Notes under the pieces: model-generated
The model's database searches: none
Told to the model about the DNA's origin: nothing
What the model saw: the letters and a program-made list of their open reading frames with translations, nothing else
Position numbers and translations under genes: made by a program
NCBI GenBank assembly: GCA_007922195.1
Contig: ML682088.1
Coordinates: 2,993,110-3,057,109 of the forward strand
Length of the DNA stretch: 64,000 nucleotides
DNA from: Podocnemis expansa
Taxonomy: Eukaryota > Chordata > Testudines > Podocnemididae
Direction: 5' to 3'
In this document: in pieces, positions 46,636 through 58,910 of the stretch
Layout: each line of letters opens with the position of its first letter
Numbering within the stretch: the first letter of the stretch is position 1

Positions 46636-46779
46636 GTTTCAAAGGGGTAGTCATGTTAGTCTAGTCCAGCAAAACAAATAAGGAGTCAGTGGTGGCAGTT
46701 TTAAAGGCTAACTTATTAATTTATAGCATGAGCTTTCATCTGACAATGTGGGATTCTCCAGACCCCTTGTTTTTACAAC
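46636..46779 (-). mobile_element. Penelope terminal-repeat copy, single orientation
   Basis: GTTTCAAAGGGGTAGTCATG, AGTCTAGTCCAGCAAAACAA, GTGGCAGTTTTAAAGGCTAA and GCATGAGCTTTCATC are the terminal repeat in order; a short inverted tail CCCCTTGTTTTTACA closes it. ATATGACAG occurs at 46627-46635 and 46780-46788 as a target duplication. Its complete ends and small size show a short copy can integrate on its own. Confidence 0.85.
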
Positions 46780-46788
46780 ATATGACAG

Positions 46789-47745
46789 TGCCTCCTGGCT
46801 GCCTACAAACTACACTGGAGCCCAGAATCAGTTTGTCCTTGAGCACACCCCCTCTGCATCATCCCAGTCCTGCCCATAACAAGGGGCCTGCAAGGGAATG
46901 ATTTAGGGACACATCTATTTCCCATGCACCTTCTGAACTGAGGGAATTCTCTATGTTGTTGTTACTCCTTCATGCTCTATACATGAGCCAGGATAGAGGC
47001 TAGAAGAAGTCCCCAGCTCTCATTTTCATTTCCAGTAGTGTAAATCATCTGGTCACCTAACCCTGCTGAAGTTAAATTTGTTTTAGGAGTGTTAGTCAGT
47101 CATTGCTGTATTTATTTCTCAGCCTCCTTGTATTCATTGCTCCGAGATACTTTCAGGCTGTCACTGCAACAGAAGGCTTTATTTACTATATTTTCCATTC
47201 ATACACTACAGAAGGTTTGCTTTGGTTCCAGCTACCTAGTTTATGGCAAAACCATTATGAATATTCAGTTTTCTATCTTAAACCTACTAGGTTGTTTGCA
47301 CAGCTGTTGAATTAGGGAGAGACGATTCTGTGCAACTTGTGAATGACTATTTTGAGACGTTATTTCAGGTTCTGTTATTTATTGGCCTGATATTGCAAAC
47401 CCTTGGTCATATAAGAAATCCCTTCCTCACTCCCTGAGTAGCTCCACTTTTTTCAAAAAGACAAAGATGAAGTCAATGGGATTACATTTGTACCTGCTCT
47501 CCAGTGTGAGTAAGGGGCTCACAAACTTGCTTTCATAGGTTTCAAAGCAAGAATCTCCTTAGTTACAGAAAGCCTAGATTTTAAGATTCAAATGGTGGGG
47601 ACTGTCTTCACTCTTGTAAAGTGCTGCCTGTCTGTGGATACACTAATATCAAGTAACTATAAGGCTGGAGCAATTAATTATATAGAGTTTTTTTGCTATA
47701 GCTTCCTTGTTGCTCCCTGACTAGGATTCTATCCGATATACTGTC
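46789..47745. other. Unique DNA with an old dispersed repeat
   Basis: No gene is recognised. At 47385-47520 'tgaagtcaatgggattacatt' and neighbouring text belong to the same old amniote repeat noted at 26690. Confidence 0.45.
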
Positions 47746-47747
47746 AG

Positions 47748-48002
47748 TAACATAGGATCATGGACCCTGGAAGGGTACATGAGAGGTCATTGAGTCGAGT
47801 CCCCTACACTCATGGCAGCACCAAGAACCATCTTAAACCAGCCCTGTCAGATGTTTTTCTAACCTGCTCTTAAAAATTTCCAATGATGGGGATTCCACAG
47901 CCCCCTGGGCAACTTATTCCAGTGGTTAATCACCCTGACAGTTATGAATTTTCTTCCTTGTGTCCAACCTAAACCTCCCTTTGCTTCCTGTCCTATCATC
48001 GA
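47748..48002 (-). mobile_element. CR1 LINE 3' end, 5' truncated
   Basis: The antisense tail 'aggatcatggaccctggaag' and 'gaggtcattgagtcgagtcc' lead to 'tctaacctgctcttaaaaat', 'ccaatgatggggattccaca' and 'gtgtccaacctaaacctccc', the standard CR1 3' order. There is no usable frame. Confidence 0.85.
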
Positions 48003-48601
48003 CCAAAGCCTGGCAAAGTCAGTTAACCAAAGTTATCACATTGACCTTTTCCTCGAGACTTGTATAAATCAATTTGTGTAAAAAGTCAGTTAAACAAAAT
48101 ATTATTTGAGTGATGCAAAATAGATGTATTGGATGTTGATAAGAGCAAACAAGAAAGGAATATTCACCAGACACAAAAGCATACTGTGCTTAGCTTGATT
48201 TATAGGTTTAAAACAGAGTCCAAAGGCTAACGTTCAGAGGATTGAAAGTTGGATGTGCAGCAGTGGGGCTGCATCACCACTAAAACATGAAAAATTAAAC
48301 AGTCTCACTTAGTTGAACGAAACGAATATTTTAAGTGGAGTTATGAATTACAGAGACGTGCTCTCATTCCAAGGGGAAAAAAGGGTCAAATGAAAATCAA
48401 GTCATTGCAGCTTACAGGTCCTTTAAAGTCAGGAATCAGTGAGACCAATACATACTTTTTTCATCACAATAGTCTTGTCTTGTCCTGGATAGTATAAAAT
48501 AAATTATTTCTGCATATTTAAAATAAATTACTGCCATGAGAACCACTTTCTAAGGGGTTCACAGTCCTGGGAGCCGCCTCAGAGCACAAGGGAGTCTGCA
48601 G
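48003..48601. other. Unique DNA, nothing recognised
   Basis: AT-rich, without a supported feature. Confidence 0.45.
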
Positions 48602-48607
48602 ATATTT

Positions 48608-48697
48608 TGTAAAACAAACAAACAAGGAGTCCTTTGGCACTTAAAGACTATTTTTTTTTTGCATGAGCTTTTGTGGGAGAAAAACCCTACTTCATCA
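48608..48697 (-). mobile_element. Penelope terminal-repeat fragment
   Basis: AACAAACAAACAAGGAGTCC, then TTTGGCACTTAAAGACTA, a T run, GCATGAGCTTTTGTGGGAG and AAAAACCCTACTTCATC match the terminal repeat in order. ATATTT on both sides may be the remains of a target duplication. Confidence 0.75.
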
Positions 48698-48709
48698 TAT
48701 TTAGAGCTT

Positions 48710-49750
48710 TGTGGCATCAGGCCATTTGACCTCAATGACAGCTGAGGCCATTCAGCACCCAGCATGATCGAGCTGCTACTGGAGAAGCAAATGCAAAAAT
48801 CTAGGTGGTTGGTTCCCCCCCACCCATTGATTCAGATAATTACCTTCTCTTAGTCAAGCTTTCTAACAACCCCTCCACCCTCAATGCTGTACATCATTTC
48901 CAATTTAACTAACTATGTGAACCCAATCAAAAGTCCACTGACATCAGTGGAAATACTTTTCATTGACTTCAGAGAGTTTTGGATCAGACCCTTCATGATA
49001 AATTCAACAACTGGAGACAGGTTTCTTGGATAGCTTTGTGGGCCTTTAGAATATGAGGTGTCTAATCCTGATCACCTTGCTCATATGAGTTGCAGCTGAG
49101 CCATGGGTGTCATTGCCTGCTTGGTACATTGATCAGAGTGAGCAGATTTGCCTCTGGAAGGGATTTCCACATCCTCACTCTTTCAGAATACTCCATGTTC
49201 AACCAATAGGCCTGTGTCTTGAACTCTATTACACCAACTTTTTAATCTTCTCCTGGGGTTTGCCTAGCAGCCTGCCTTCCCTCTCTGTATGTCAAGGAGT
49301 GAAGCCAGAGATACCCCTCTCCTCTAACCCTCTTTGCTGGTGGTCAGTATACCCACCAATTTTTTGTTCCAGAGCAGCAGGCACTGGAAACTTAGCCTAG
49401 TATCCAACTCCCCTGGCTGTTTCAAGTTTTATAACTCTTTGGACTTTCCATAGCAAAGCACAGAACACTGAATTCCAGTTCTCAAGCAAGACTGAGATTT
49501 TATACTCTTCTGGTGGACTACTTCATGTAAAGCCCCAGAATCATTTTAATAGCTAAAGCATGGGACTGAGATAATGTCTAGTCAATTGAAGCATGGACAC
49601 CCTCTCAGTTGATTCTGTTCTCCGGAACTTTTCTGAGCAGCTGAGTTGTTTGTTGCTCTTTCATGCCTCCTTAAATGAGCTTGAACATTGCTGTGGCTGT
49701 TCCATGGTGCTGGCTTATTTAGGTCCCCATGGAAGGAATTCAGTGTTGGA
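48710..49750. other. Unique DNA, nothing firm recognised
   Basis: An old dispersed repeat lies near 48915-49000 ('ctgacatcagtggaaatact'). The 97-codon plus frame 49107-49400 shows no recognised domain. Confidence 0.45.
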
Positions 49751-49754
49751 AGGA

Positions 49755-49925
49755 AAACAAACAACAACTCCTGTGGCATTTTTAAAGACTAACCATTTTA
49801 TTTATCACAGATGCTATGAAGTGAGATTCACCCACAAAAGCTCATGAGATGGTTTAGTCTTTTAAAATGCCACAGGATGACTTCTTCCCCCCCCCCCACT
49901 AGACTAACACAGACTTCTCTAGCAT
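49755..49925. mobile_element. Penelope terminal-repeat foldback copy
   Basis: The left arm ACTCCTGTGGCATTTTTAAAG to ATGCTATGAAGTGAG is followed by the inverted right arm CACAAAAGCTCATGAGATGG to AAAATGCCACAGGATG, ending in ACTAGACTAACACAG. A C run lies in the right arm at about 49889-49898. Boundaries are approximate; no duplication is seen. Confidence 0.75.
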
Positions 49926-52900
49926 TGAGGGTTTACCAGGGCTCTAGTCAATGCCGCCAGGAGTCTCGGGTGTAAGACCCTTGAAAGCTTTGGCTGGTGG
50001 CATTTTCTGCCCTGACTGCAGATGTCCTACAGGTCACTGACACACCTAGAAAGGAGCAGGGTGCTACTGCTCTGTGTCTGTTGACCCACTAGAGAGTAAG
50101 GGAAGCATCAAAGTGGAGTTGAAGTTAGTGGAAGTTATGAGGCTGTCCATGTGTTGCTGGCTGGTGAAGTTAAGGTGCTTGGTGAGATATGAAGTATGGC
50201 TGGAGCAGAGTGTTTACAAGAAAAATCACACAGCTCAAATCTGTACTATATATTTTGAAACTCCTGGAACTTAATTTTACAAGAGGGTTGATTAATGGTT
50301 GTGTGGCATTTCAGCTCAGAGTCTATTGAACTTACTCTCCTAGAACCGAGCAAAACATAAACTAGTCACATCCAAACTTTGCTACTGGACTGTGATTTAA
50401 AGGTGGCTCTTTGCTTAAAGGCATTTGTTGGGGTTTTGCTTATGGTATGTATATAGCAGACAGTACAGCTGTAAAGATGGACCTCCCAGAAAACGCTTAA
50501 AGATCTAATTTTGGAGCCGTTTTTGCCTCAGCCAGCATGATGAATAACATGAAGGGCACCTGAAAACACTACCTTTTTCCTTCACATGTGTGATCTTTTT
50601 AACTTCAAGTGTGTTCAGTTTAAGTATCAGTATATAGTTGCCACTGGTTATGCCATGTATTTCTCGAAATCATTGTAACTTCTAGTGATATAGTAAAGTG
50701 CTGCATTTTTTTAACAATGTTGGTAGTTGCTTAAGTTCTCAGAGTAGCACTATTTCTCCCATATTTAGAAGAGGAGACCTGAGTGGTTATGCTTGGCTGA
50801 CTTAAGTGCTTCTACTGTACTATCCTTATCAATGTCATTCAGATGAGGCAAGAGTCTCTTCACCATTCTTGCTGTTATTAAGACTGAGGAGAAACTTCAT
50901 GTCCATAATTCCTGTACTTGTGAAGTAGGCTGGAGAGGTGAAAAACAAAACGAGTTAACTGAAGGCAGTACACTCTACAGAAAAAGGATGAGAAACTGAA
51001 GGATTTTACACTCTGATGGTGGACTTGTATATTGGAAACCCCAGAAAGATGCAGAAAACAGGTTTCTCAGCGCTCAAAGTCGTAAGGCCTTAAAGGGTGT
51101 AATCCTCATAGACTGTTGTGCTGTAAATTACAGACAATTACAGAAAATAATTTTAAAAGGTGCAATTTGCGTTAGATCCAAGGTAGAGTATGCAAGGAGA
51201 GGATGTCTGTAAAATTTTGTCTTCATTGTTAAATACATCTTTATTCTGAAAAATTGATTATAATTTTACAGACCATAAAAGGCTACAGAAAAATAGCACT
51301 TAAATTTTCTTCCCTCCAAAAGCTCCATAAGATCAGGAAGTCTAATCTATTCCACGTTGTACTTTTAAACTTTGTCAGTATGATAGAAAGATCAAGTTAT
51401 GTGTTAAATCTGGAAACACTATGGTACTGTGTCTTCAAAGGGAATGGGAAAATATGCTGTTCCAGATAAAGAAGGCAGCAGCAGAAGAAAATGTATTGTG
51501 GAAAACTGAATTTGCAACTAGAAACTGACATCACTGTATTGTTTCTAGCCAAGCTTTACTTGATAGCTGTTTTATTTTTATTTAAAAAGGGTTTGCAATG
51601 ATGCTAAATTACTTAGCTACCCTGGTCCAAAAAAAGAAGAGTTAGAGTTGGCACTATTCAGAGGAGTGTTACTGGAATCTAGTGTTCTTGACAAGGGGGG
51701 AAAAAGTTTAGTTTGTTTATAATGAAAATATTACTGATTGTTCTGGCTGCATCCATTTGACTAAATGCGCTTTATTAGTTGAGTCTATATTGTTCATACG
51801 TAGGTGACTAGCATTATGCATTTATGGAAGGCTATCTCCCTTTTTGCTGCGTCTATGTATACCAGACTGTGTTGGTACATCCATTTTCAAGTATCTACTT
51901 TTTTTTTCAGTTATAAGTTAAGGTTTTATAAGGAGTGATCGATGCTTTATTTTTTCTGTCATATGTATTGATGCTTCTTATATAAACATATTAAAATAAA
52001 CAGCTAAAACACAAAGAACCAGGTCCTAAAATGACATAAATCAGCATAGCCCTACTGAAGTCAGCACAGGTATTTTCATTCATTTTATACCAGATGAGAA
52101 TCCTCACAAACTTCATCTTTTATAAAAATTAAGTAGAACTGGTCAAGATTTTCTTTCACTGAAATGGCTTTTCAATGGAAAATGCAGTTTATGCAAAATG
52201 ATCAACAAATGTCAATTTCCAACTTCATTTTTTTTCCAGGTTCTGTGTTCCTTTTGGGGGGGGGACCCTATTGTTCCCTGTAGGACAAGCTGTGCAGTCA
52301 GCTACATCTCCAGCGATGCAACCAGTTCTCCCCTCTGACTGACTTGCATACTGCGTCATGCAAGTCATGTGACTATTATGTATCATAGGAGATGAAGGGA
52401 GGGAAATGCAGTTTAATATCGAACTAATTCAGAAAGAGCATTTCCATTTGGTTCAACAAACAAATTAAGCATCTTGACATTTCCTATCCACTACATGTCA
52501 CAGAAAAAAAATCTGAAAATCTTATTTCAACTTAAATGGAGATGTATTAGAATTGCCTGTAGGATGGAAATTCCTGTTTTCTCCCTGATCTTAAAAAGAT
52601 AGGATAAAGATCAGAGATGGCTACAAAGCCCCCAGTCTGAATACCCCTGGATTTGGAGAAAGCTTGGATCCAGATGATGTGCTGAGAGGTTGCATAGGTG
52701 AGCATGGTATAAAAGCTTAATGACAAGCAGGTATCAATGATAGCTGTGGATCTCAAATTTTAAAACTCTAGGATTTTAAACAGTCCAATCTTGGTCTTTG
52801 AAAACAGGCATTCACTATTTGGCTTTTTAAAATTGCAGTGCATTTATCTCTGCAGCCATATGTCTTTATTCAGAGAGAAGCCTTTTCCAACACATCCACA

Positions 52901-53700
52901 ATTGTTTCTGGAACCCCTCACAGCTTTTGGAAAGGAAGTTTTGCTTGCATACACTTCCTGAAGAGGGTTCTACTGGGAAGACAGGATATGCTGCATAAGA
53001 GGCTGATATTATACAGGCACCCAGAGGCCAGTTCTGATAAAGAGGCAGCCCTGAGAACCTTGTATATGTATCAACAGCAGAAGCTGCCAGTGACGGACCA
53101 TGGAGAGAGACTACCAGGTGTACCACAGAGAGGTTGTCTTGGCAACCTAACAGCTAGGTTAACCAATCATGTTTATTTTTTAATGTAATCATCACTATCG
53201 TATTGGTAGACGTTGAGGCGTTGCAAGCCAATTGCTCTTGTCCCACTCACCTCTCTCCACTTTAAATTGTTCATGAAAATTCTCACACTGGCAGAGGCAG
53301 CTGCTCCTCTTCTCACTTTTCAGTCTGCTCTCCTTTGGCTACCAAAAGATCTCGCAGTGCCTCTCAGGGCTCCCTTGTGGGCAGTGGTGTTTTTGTCACT
53401 ATTGCATCCTACGGAGTATACTTTTCACAGCAGCTGCTCTAGCTAGTGAGGTGGAACAGGAGTAAAGGGGCAAAGCCAACAGCAGTTCTAGGCAATGCAA
53501 TAACATTATAACTAGCCCTGCAGAGGTAGGAGGGCAGGAGAATACAAGGAAAAATGGATGAAGTCTTGTCTTGCCTTCAGCTGTGCCCACCTACATAGTA
53601 GCCAATCATAACCTGCTTATAAATAGGAAGTAAGGAGTGGTTCCCAGTTTCAGTTCTGAAGTAGTAACTGAATAAAGTTCAGTTTCATGCACTCAAGGTA
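49926..53700. other. Long unique stretch, no gene seen
   Basis: Nearly 3.8 kb with few repeats. An old dispersed repeat lies at about 52018-52110, and a G run at 52255-52263. The 116-codon plus frame 52838-53188 has no recognised domain and no exon signals I can defend. Confidence 0.45.
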
Positions 53701-54045
53701 GGATTAAGTATTTTCTAAAGCATCTCAGACAGGTGTTTGTCCAACCTGCTCTTAAAAATCTCCAGTGATGGATATTCCACAACCTCCCTTGGCAATTTAT
53801 CCAGCACTTAATTACCCTGACAGTTAGGAAGTTCTTTTCTTAACATTTTCTGCTGCAATTTAAGCCCATTGTCTCTTGGCCTGTCCTCAAACATTAAAGA
53901 GAACAGTGTTTCCTTTGTACTTCCCTTCTCCTTGTACCATCTTTTTATGTGCCTAAAAACCTTTCAGTCTTTTCTCCAACTTATTTTTTTTTCACAATTT
54001 TTCCAGAGCTTTTTCAATCTTCCTTCATAGGTCACATTTTCTAGC
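53701..54045 (-). mobile_element. CR1 LINE 3' region
   Basis: 'gacaggtgtttgtccaacct', 'gtgatggatattccacaacc', 'ccctgacagttaggaagttc' and 'agcccattgtctcttggcct' follow the antisense CR1 3' order. It stops abruptly where the next block begins. Its 5' part may be the RT piece at 54967-55400. Confidence 0.8.
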
Positions 54046-54966
54046 CCAGGACTGGCCAAACTTATGGAACTCACAGAAGTTGATTATTAAACCTTTGAGA
54101 GCCGCACTGAAGCATATAGCCATATGCTTTTACCTGCTCCAAAATTACTACGTTTAAAATTCATTGCCCACTTTAATTTTGTTGGAAAAAGGACAAATAT
54201 TGATTGTACTAATGTCAGATTGTAATAATTACTTAAGGCTACCATGAAAACTAACTCTGTCCCTAGCCCCCAGTCCAGCTCCCCAACCTCCTTCATCCCG
54301 TTGCCCCCCCCACCCAGTCTCCACTCCAGCCCTTCATAGTCCCCTCCACCACTACCTAGCCCCTGCCCAGTCACTTTTGGAGGGGTACTTGCAGAACACC
54401 CTGCCAGAGGAGTTGGCTCCCCCTTGCAGCCCTGGCTCAAGGCGCTGTTTTCTCCCTGCAGCTGGAGATTTTCCCCAACCCTGTGTGTAAGGAGCTGGCC
54501 CTTCCTGCCAGGAGGAGTCTGTCCCCAGGGGCGTGCCCCTGCTTCCCCTCCCTCCTTGTGCATATGGAAGTAGCCAGTCACCCTAGTAGCCAGCGATGGC
54601 CACTGCCACCCAGGACAACAGATGCCCCAAGGTGCTGACCTGATCAAAGGGCAGCAGCATCCTGGTGGGTTGGGGAGGGGAAAACCTGGGGAGCACACTC
54701 CATCCCTCGCTGCTGCGGCCATCGACGCTGACACCAGCGCATCATTCCCCCATTAGCTGCACAGAACATCTGCTGCGGGGCAGCTCTCACCTCCGTCTGG
54801 TCCCTGGGTGGGTGACCCTGGGAGGAGTTTCCTTTCTCTGTGAAGGGCACAGCAGGAGGCTCCCTCCAGACAGTAGAGAAGCCTGGGTACCCAGAGCACC
54901 CTCAAAGCCACGGGCATGGGGCAAGTGGCGTTGTCCTCTACTAGAATCTAATTTGTCCACATCCCT
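54046..54966. mobile_element. Insert of hAT-like, GC-rich sequence between CR1 pieces
   Basis: The left end, AGGACTGGCCAAACTTATGG and then GAGAGCCGCAC, resembles hAT ends of the CAGGGGTCGGCAA type. The middle, 54240-54930, is GC-rich. CR1 text lies on both sides, so this block was probably inserted into CR1, perhaps with a deletion. The 215-codon minus frame at 54087-54734 follows base composition and has no recognised domain. No matching target duplication is seen. Confidence 0.45.
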
Positions 54967-55400
54967 AGCTTATGAGAAGGTCATGTGAGTATCAAAAGCC
55001 TTTACTAAAGTCAAGATGCACCATGTCTACCTCTTTCCCACTATCTACAAGTAATTTTTGCAAAGTTACTAAGGTGGTAAGCCAAGATTTCTTCTTGACA
55101 AATCTATGCTCACTGTTAGTTATCACATTATCTTCTAGTTGTTTGAAAATCGATTGCTTCATTATCTGCTCCATCATCTTCCTAGATTCTGTAGTCAAGA
55201 TGACTGGTCTATAATTTCCTCAGGTTGTCCTTGTTCCCCTTTTTATAGATTGGCACTATTTACCTGATTCAAGTGTCCTGGAATCTCTACAGTCTTGCAT
55301 AACTTGTCAATGATAATCACTTATAGCTCAGATACTGCTTTAGTCAGCTCCTTGGCTATTATAGGGTGGTTTTCATCAGGCTCTGAGTTAGTAGGGCTAG
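54967..55400 (-). mobile_element. CR1 LINE reverse transcriptase fragment
   Basis: The minus frame 54992-55198 reads KMMEQIMKQSIFKQLEDN, then SEHRFVKKKSWLTTLVTLQK and EVDMVHLDFSKGF, the CR1 RT segment containing the catalytic LDFSKAF-type motif (Asp before Phe-Ser-Lys). It is truncated, and the following VPQGS and Asp-Asp parts are absent, lost with or before the insertion at 54046-54966. Confidence 0.85.
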
Positions 55401-56295
55401 CAACCTGTAGTTTTAATTAGAACATGCGGGGGGGGGGGCGGCATATTTTCTTCTTAAGTTTGTTCATGGTTGGGCAGGGGGAGTGGTGGATTGCACAGAT
55501 GGATTGAAAGGGAAAGAGACAGCAATTTAAGTACTTGATAGTTTATAGATATGTTCTTTGACACAGAACCTTTCAAAGTAGCACCGAGGTAGTAACAGCA
55601 GCTAGAGTTGCAGCCTTTATCCTGGATATTTAATCTGTCTCTGAATTGGTGATGATTTCTATCTCAAATGTCATCCCAGGAAGTGGTGTGCCCCAGAAGG
55701 GAAGGGCAGCAGTGAAAGACCTCGCCATCTAACATTTTCTGATTCCAAGAACTTTCCTATCATTTGGCCACAGTGCTTACAGAAACTATGTTGAGATAAC
55801 AGGCCCCAGGATTTGGCATAGCCGTGGGTAACAAGAAATCTAGTGGAAAAGACTGATTGATCTTCAATATCTTGCATACTGTGTCACTGAGTACTTGGAG
55901 GATTATAGAATACTAGAGAGACTGTGTATTTTCATTACTTCATGGGTCAAGATGTGTTCCTTGAGCTTCCCTTTGGTGTTTCTAACAGCTTCAGGCCCCT
56001 GTTTCAGCTGCCACCAAAACCAATGGAAAAATGCATATTGAATTTCCTTGGGGATTGGATCAGGCCCTAAATACGCTATATCAGACATGAAACATGTAAA
56101 ATACTCATACGGAGGCCTGAAAGTCCCTAAAGACAAATGAACAGAATATAGGGAAACTCATGATTTTTTTTTCTGCATACAACATGTTTTACAGCCTGTG
56201 AGCACGGCCTTCACAGAACAGGCTCATTGTCTCTCAGTGATGATGAATGACTAAGGAGAAACATCATGAACTCTACCTAGCTTGGGTTTCCTCTG
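55401..56295. other. Unique DNA, nothing recognised
   Basis: A G run of ten lies near 55428-55437. No gene is supported. Confidence 0.45.
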
Positions 56296-57360
56296 TCATA
56301 GAATCATAGGGGTGGAAAGGACCTCATGCGGTCATCTAGTCCAACCCCCTGCTAAAAGCAGGACCACTCCCGCTAAATCAATCCAGCCACGGTTTTATTT
56401 AACTGGGCCTTAAATGTTTCCAAAGACGGAGATTCCACACCTCCCTAAGTAGCCCATTCCAATGCTTCACCACCTTCCTAGTGAGAAAGATTTTCCTTGT
56501 ATCCAACCTTGACCTCCCCAGCTTGAAACCATTGCTCCTTGTTGTGTCCTCAGTTACTACTGAGAACAACTTAGCTCCCTCCTCTTTGGCACACCCCTTC
56601 AAGTAGCTGAGGGTTGGTATCAACCCCCCTTCTGTCTTCTCTTCTACAGACTAAATAAGCTTAGTTCCTTCAGTCTCTCCTCGTAAATCCTGTGCCCCAA
56701 CTCCCTAATCATTTTTTGCCCTCCGCTGGACTCTTTCTAATTTGTCAACGTCCTTTCTGTAGTGTGGAACCCAAAACTGGACACAGTATTCCAAATGCGG
56801 CCTCACCAGTGCCAAATAGAGGAGAATAGTCACATCCCTCAGTCTGCTGGAAGCAATTTTACTTATGCAGCCCAATATTGCAATTGGCCTTTGTGACAAC
56901 AAGAGCACATTGTTGACTCATATCCAGCTTCCCATTCATCAAAATCCCCAGATCCTTTTCTCTAGTGCTGTTACTTAGCTGATTGGTCCCCAGCCTGTAG
57001 CAGTAGATGGGATTTTTCCATCCTAAGTGCAGAACTTTACACTTACCCTTGTTGAACCTCATGAGATTTCTATTGGCCCACTGTTCCAATCTGTCTAGGT
57101 CTCCCTGAATTCTATCCTTGCCCTCCAGCATGTTGTCATCCACGAATGTACTAAGCATGCAATCTATCCCATCATCCAGATCATTAATGAAGATGTTGAA
57201 CAGAACTAGCCCCAGAACCAACCTCTGGGGCACACTACTCGTTACTGGTTACCAACTAGACACTGATCCCTATCCACTGAGCCCAGTGATCTAGCCAGCT
57301 TTCTTTCCACCTTATGGTCCTTTTGTCCAAACCATACTTCCTTAACTTGCTGTCAATGGA
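56296..57360 (-). mobile_element. CR1 LINE, RT C-terminal half and 3' end
   Basis: The 3' tail 'tcatagaatcatagggg' and 'ctcatgcggtcatctagtcc' begins at 56296. Going 5' on the minus strand come [19 protein letters not shown] (56705-56908) and the 56859-57233 frame with PQRLVLGLVLFNIFINDLDD, FVDDNMLEG, LEQWANRNLMRFNKGKC and LGWKNPIYCYRLG. The FVDDN stretch covers the RT Ala/Val-Asp-Asp active site region. A frameshift near 56880 separates the two frames. This is the best-kept CR1 in the window, but still 5' truncated and broken. Confidence 0.92.
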
Positions 57361-57450
57361 TGGCAGAACATGATGAGAAGAATGTTATTGTATGGCCAAC
57401 TATATACTCTGGTAACAGCTTTTTTCTTATTGGGTAGTTCAATGCACTGT

Positions 57451-58910
57451 AAAACAAGCAAGGAGTCCAGTGGCACTTTAAAAGACTAACAAATTTGTTT
57501 ATCACATGAGCTTTTGTGGGAGAAAATCCCACTTCGTCAGACCTTTGAAAATGAGAAAATTTACAGAATAGGGGGAAAATAAATGCAGGGAAATGTGAGT
57601 CATAGGATCAGATCAGACGGTTACAACAAATCAAAGGAGATGTTTAGATTCAAACAAACAGTGGAGAACAGCATATTAGGGGGAGGTGAGTCAAACTGCC
57701 TGTTGTACCAAGGGCGGGGAGAGACAACCAAATCCCTAATTAAACTTTAAGGCAGAGGTGTCAAATTTGCATATGAATTCCAATTCTGCAGTTTCTCTTT
57801 GAAGCTTTGCTTTGTAATCCATTTGTCTAAGTATGGCAATTAACAAATCATCGATGGAGCAAGCAGGGAGATTGAAATGTTTCCCTATTGATTTTTGAAT
57901 GTTATTTCTGATGTTAGAGTTGTGTCCATTTATTCATTTGTGTGTCAACTGTCCTGTTTGTCCAATATATGAGGCTGGGGCATTGTTGGCACATGAAGGC
58001 ATAAATCATGCTGGATGAGAGGGTGAATGAGTTCTTGATGGAGTAGCTGGTGTGACTGGGTCCTGTGATGATGTTTTTTGTGCAGATATGTGGGCAAAGT
58101 TGGCAATGGGGTTTGTTGTGGTGATAAGCACTTGCTTTCATGTTTCTGTAGTTGCTGGTGAGTATCTACTTAAGGTTAGGGCAGGGGTCAGCAACCTGTG
58201 CCAGCCCTGCCCACCACACCTGCAGTGGGTGCTGGGGTGGGGCCTGGCCTTTGGTTAGGGGTAGGGCCTGCACCTGCCCCCAGCAGTGGCATTTGGCCTC
58301 CAGGGGTCGGGGCTGCCCAGCACCCACCCGTAGCAGCAGTGGGAGGCCTCTGGGGGTTGAGGTCGGGGCCAGCACCCACCCAGCAGCGGTGGCTCCAGGC
58401 TGGCCAACCTGCCCTGCTTCCCTCTAGCCATGCCCAGTAGGGGCCCGGAGCTGTACGCTGCAACTTCCTTGTCCCTGCTGGCCATGCTCCCCAGCCGGGA
58501 CGTTTGGCCAGCGGGGGCCTAGGCGAGCAGGGCCACTGGGGGGGCGGGGCTGAGCGGTGCCATGGGCCACTCAGACTCAGCCCCCATGCCACTTTTGGCA
58601 CAGGTGCTGGGGGTTGCCAACCCCTGGGTTAGGGGCTTTGTTTGTAGGCAAGGAGAGGTCTGTCTCCCAAGGCTTGGCAGAGTAAGGGATCATCTTATAG
58701 AATAAGTTTTAGATCTTTGATGTGCTGTAGAGGGTTGGGTTGAGGAGGATAGATAATAACCAGTGGCGGTCGTTTTTTCTTTCTTGGGCTTTTCCTATAG
58801 TAGTTTGACTTCTGGGTATCCATCTGGCTCTGTCAATCTGTTTCTTTACTTCCCCAGATGGGTATTGTTGTTTTAAGAATGCTTGATAGAAATCCTGAAG
58901 GATGACAGCA
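57451..58910 (-). mobile_element. Penelope-like retroelement, RT linker and GIY-YIG remnants, split by hAT
   Basis: The terminal repeat (ACAAGCAAGGAGTCCAGTGG to TTCGTCAGACC) is at the low-coordinate end. The minus frame 57914-58141 reads HNKPHCQLCPHICT, the Cys/His motif, then IYAFMCQQCPSLIYWTNRT, a decayed match to the GIY-YIG endonuclease start (Tyr-x-Ile-x-Cys-x-x-Cys, then Tyr-Ile-Gly-x-Thr). The Gly is replaced, so the enzyme would be dead. 58627-58910 carries the region upstream of the Cys/His motif (GDRPLLA.. and IDRARWIPRSQT-like text). The RT core is absent. The hAT at 58182-58626 splits it. Confidence 0.85.
58182..58626. mobile_element. hAT-type element inserted in Penelope copy, exact 8-base duplication
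   Basis: CAGGGGTCAGCAACC and GGTTGCCAACCCCTG are terminal inverted repeats; GGTTAGGG flanks at 58174-58181 and 58627-58634. The 445-base interior is GC-rich, and all its open frames on both strands are compositional. It is a sister of 59507-59933. Confidence 0.95.

Noticed and set aside
54087..54734. 215-codon minus-strand open frame
   Set aside because: It coincides with a GC-rich repeat-like block between CR1 pieces; the composition explains the lack of stops.
9026..58910. Regularly recurring about 100-base repeats, considered as a CRISPR-like array or satellite
   Set aside because: The copies are dispersed over 50 kb, differ in orientation, have target-site duplications and relate to a Penelope retroelement.
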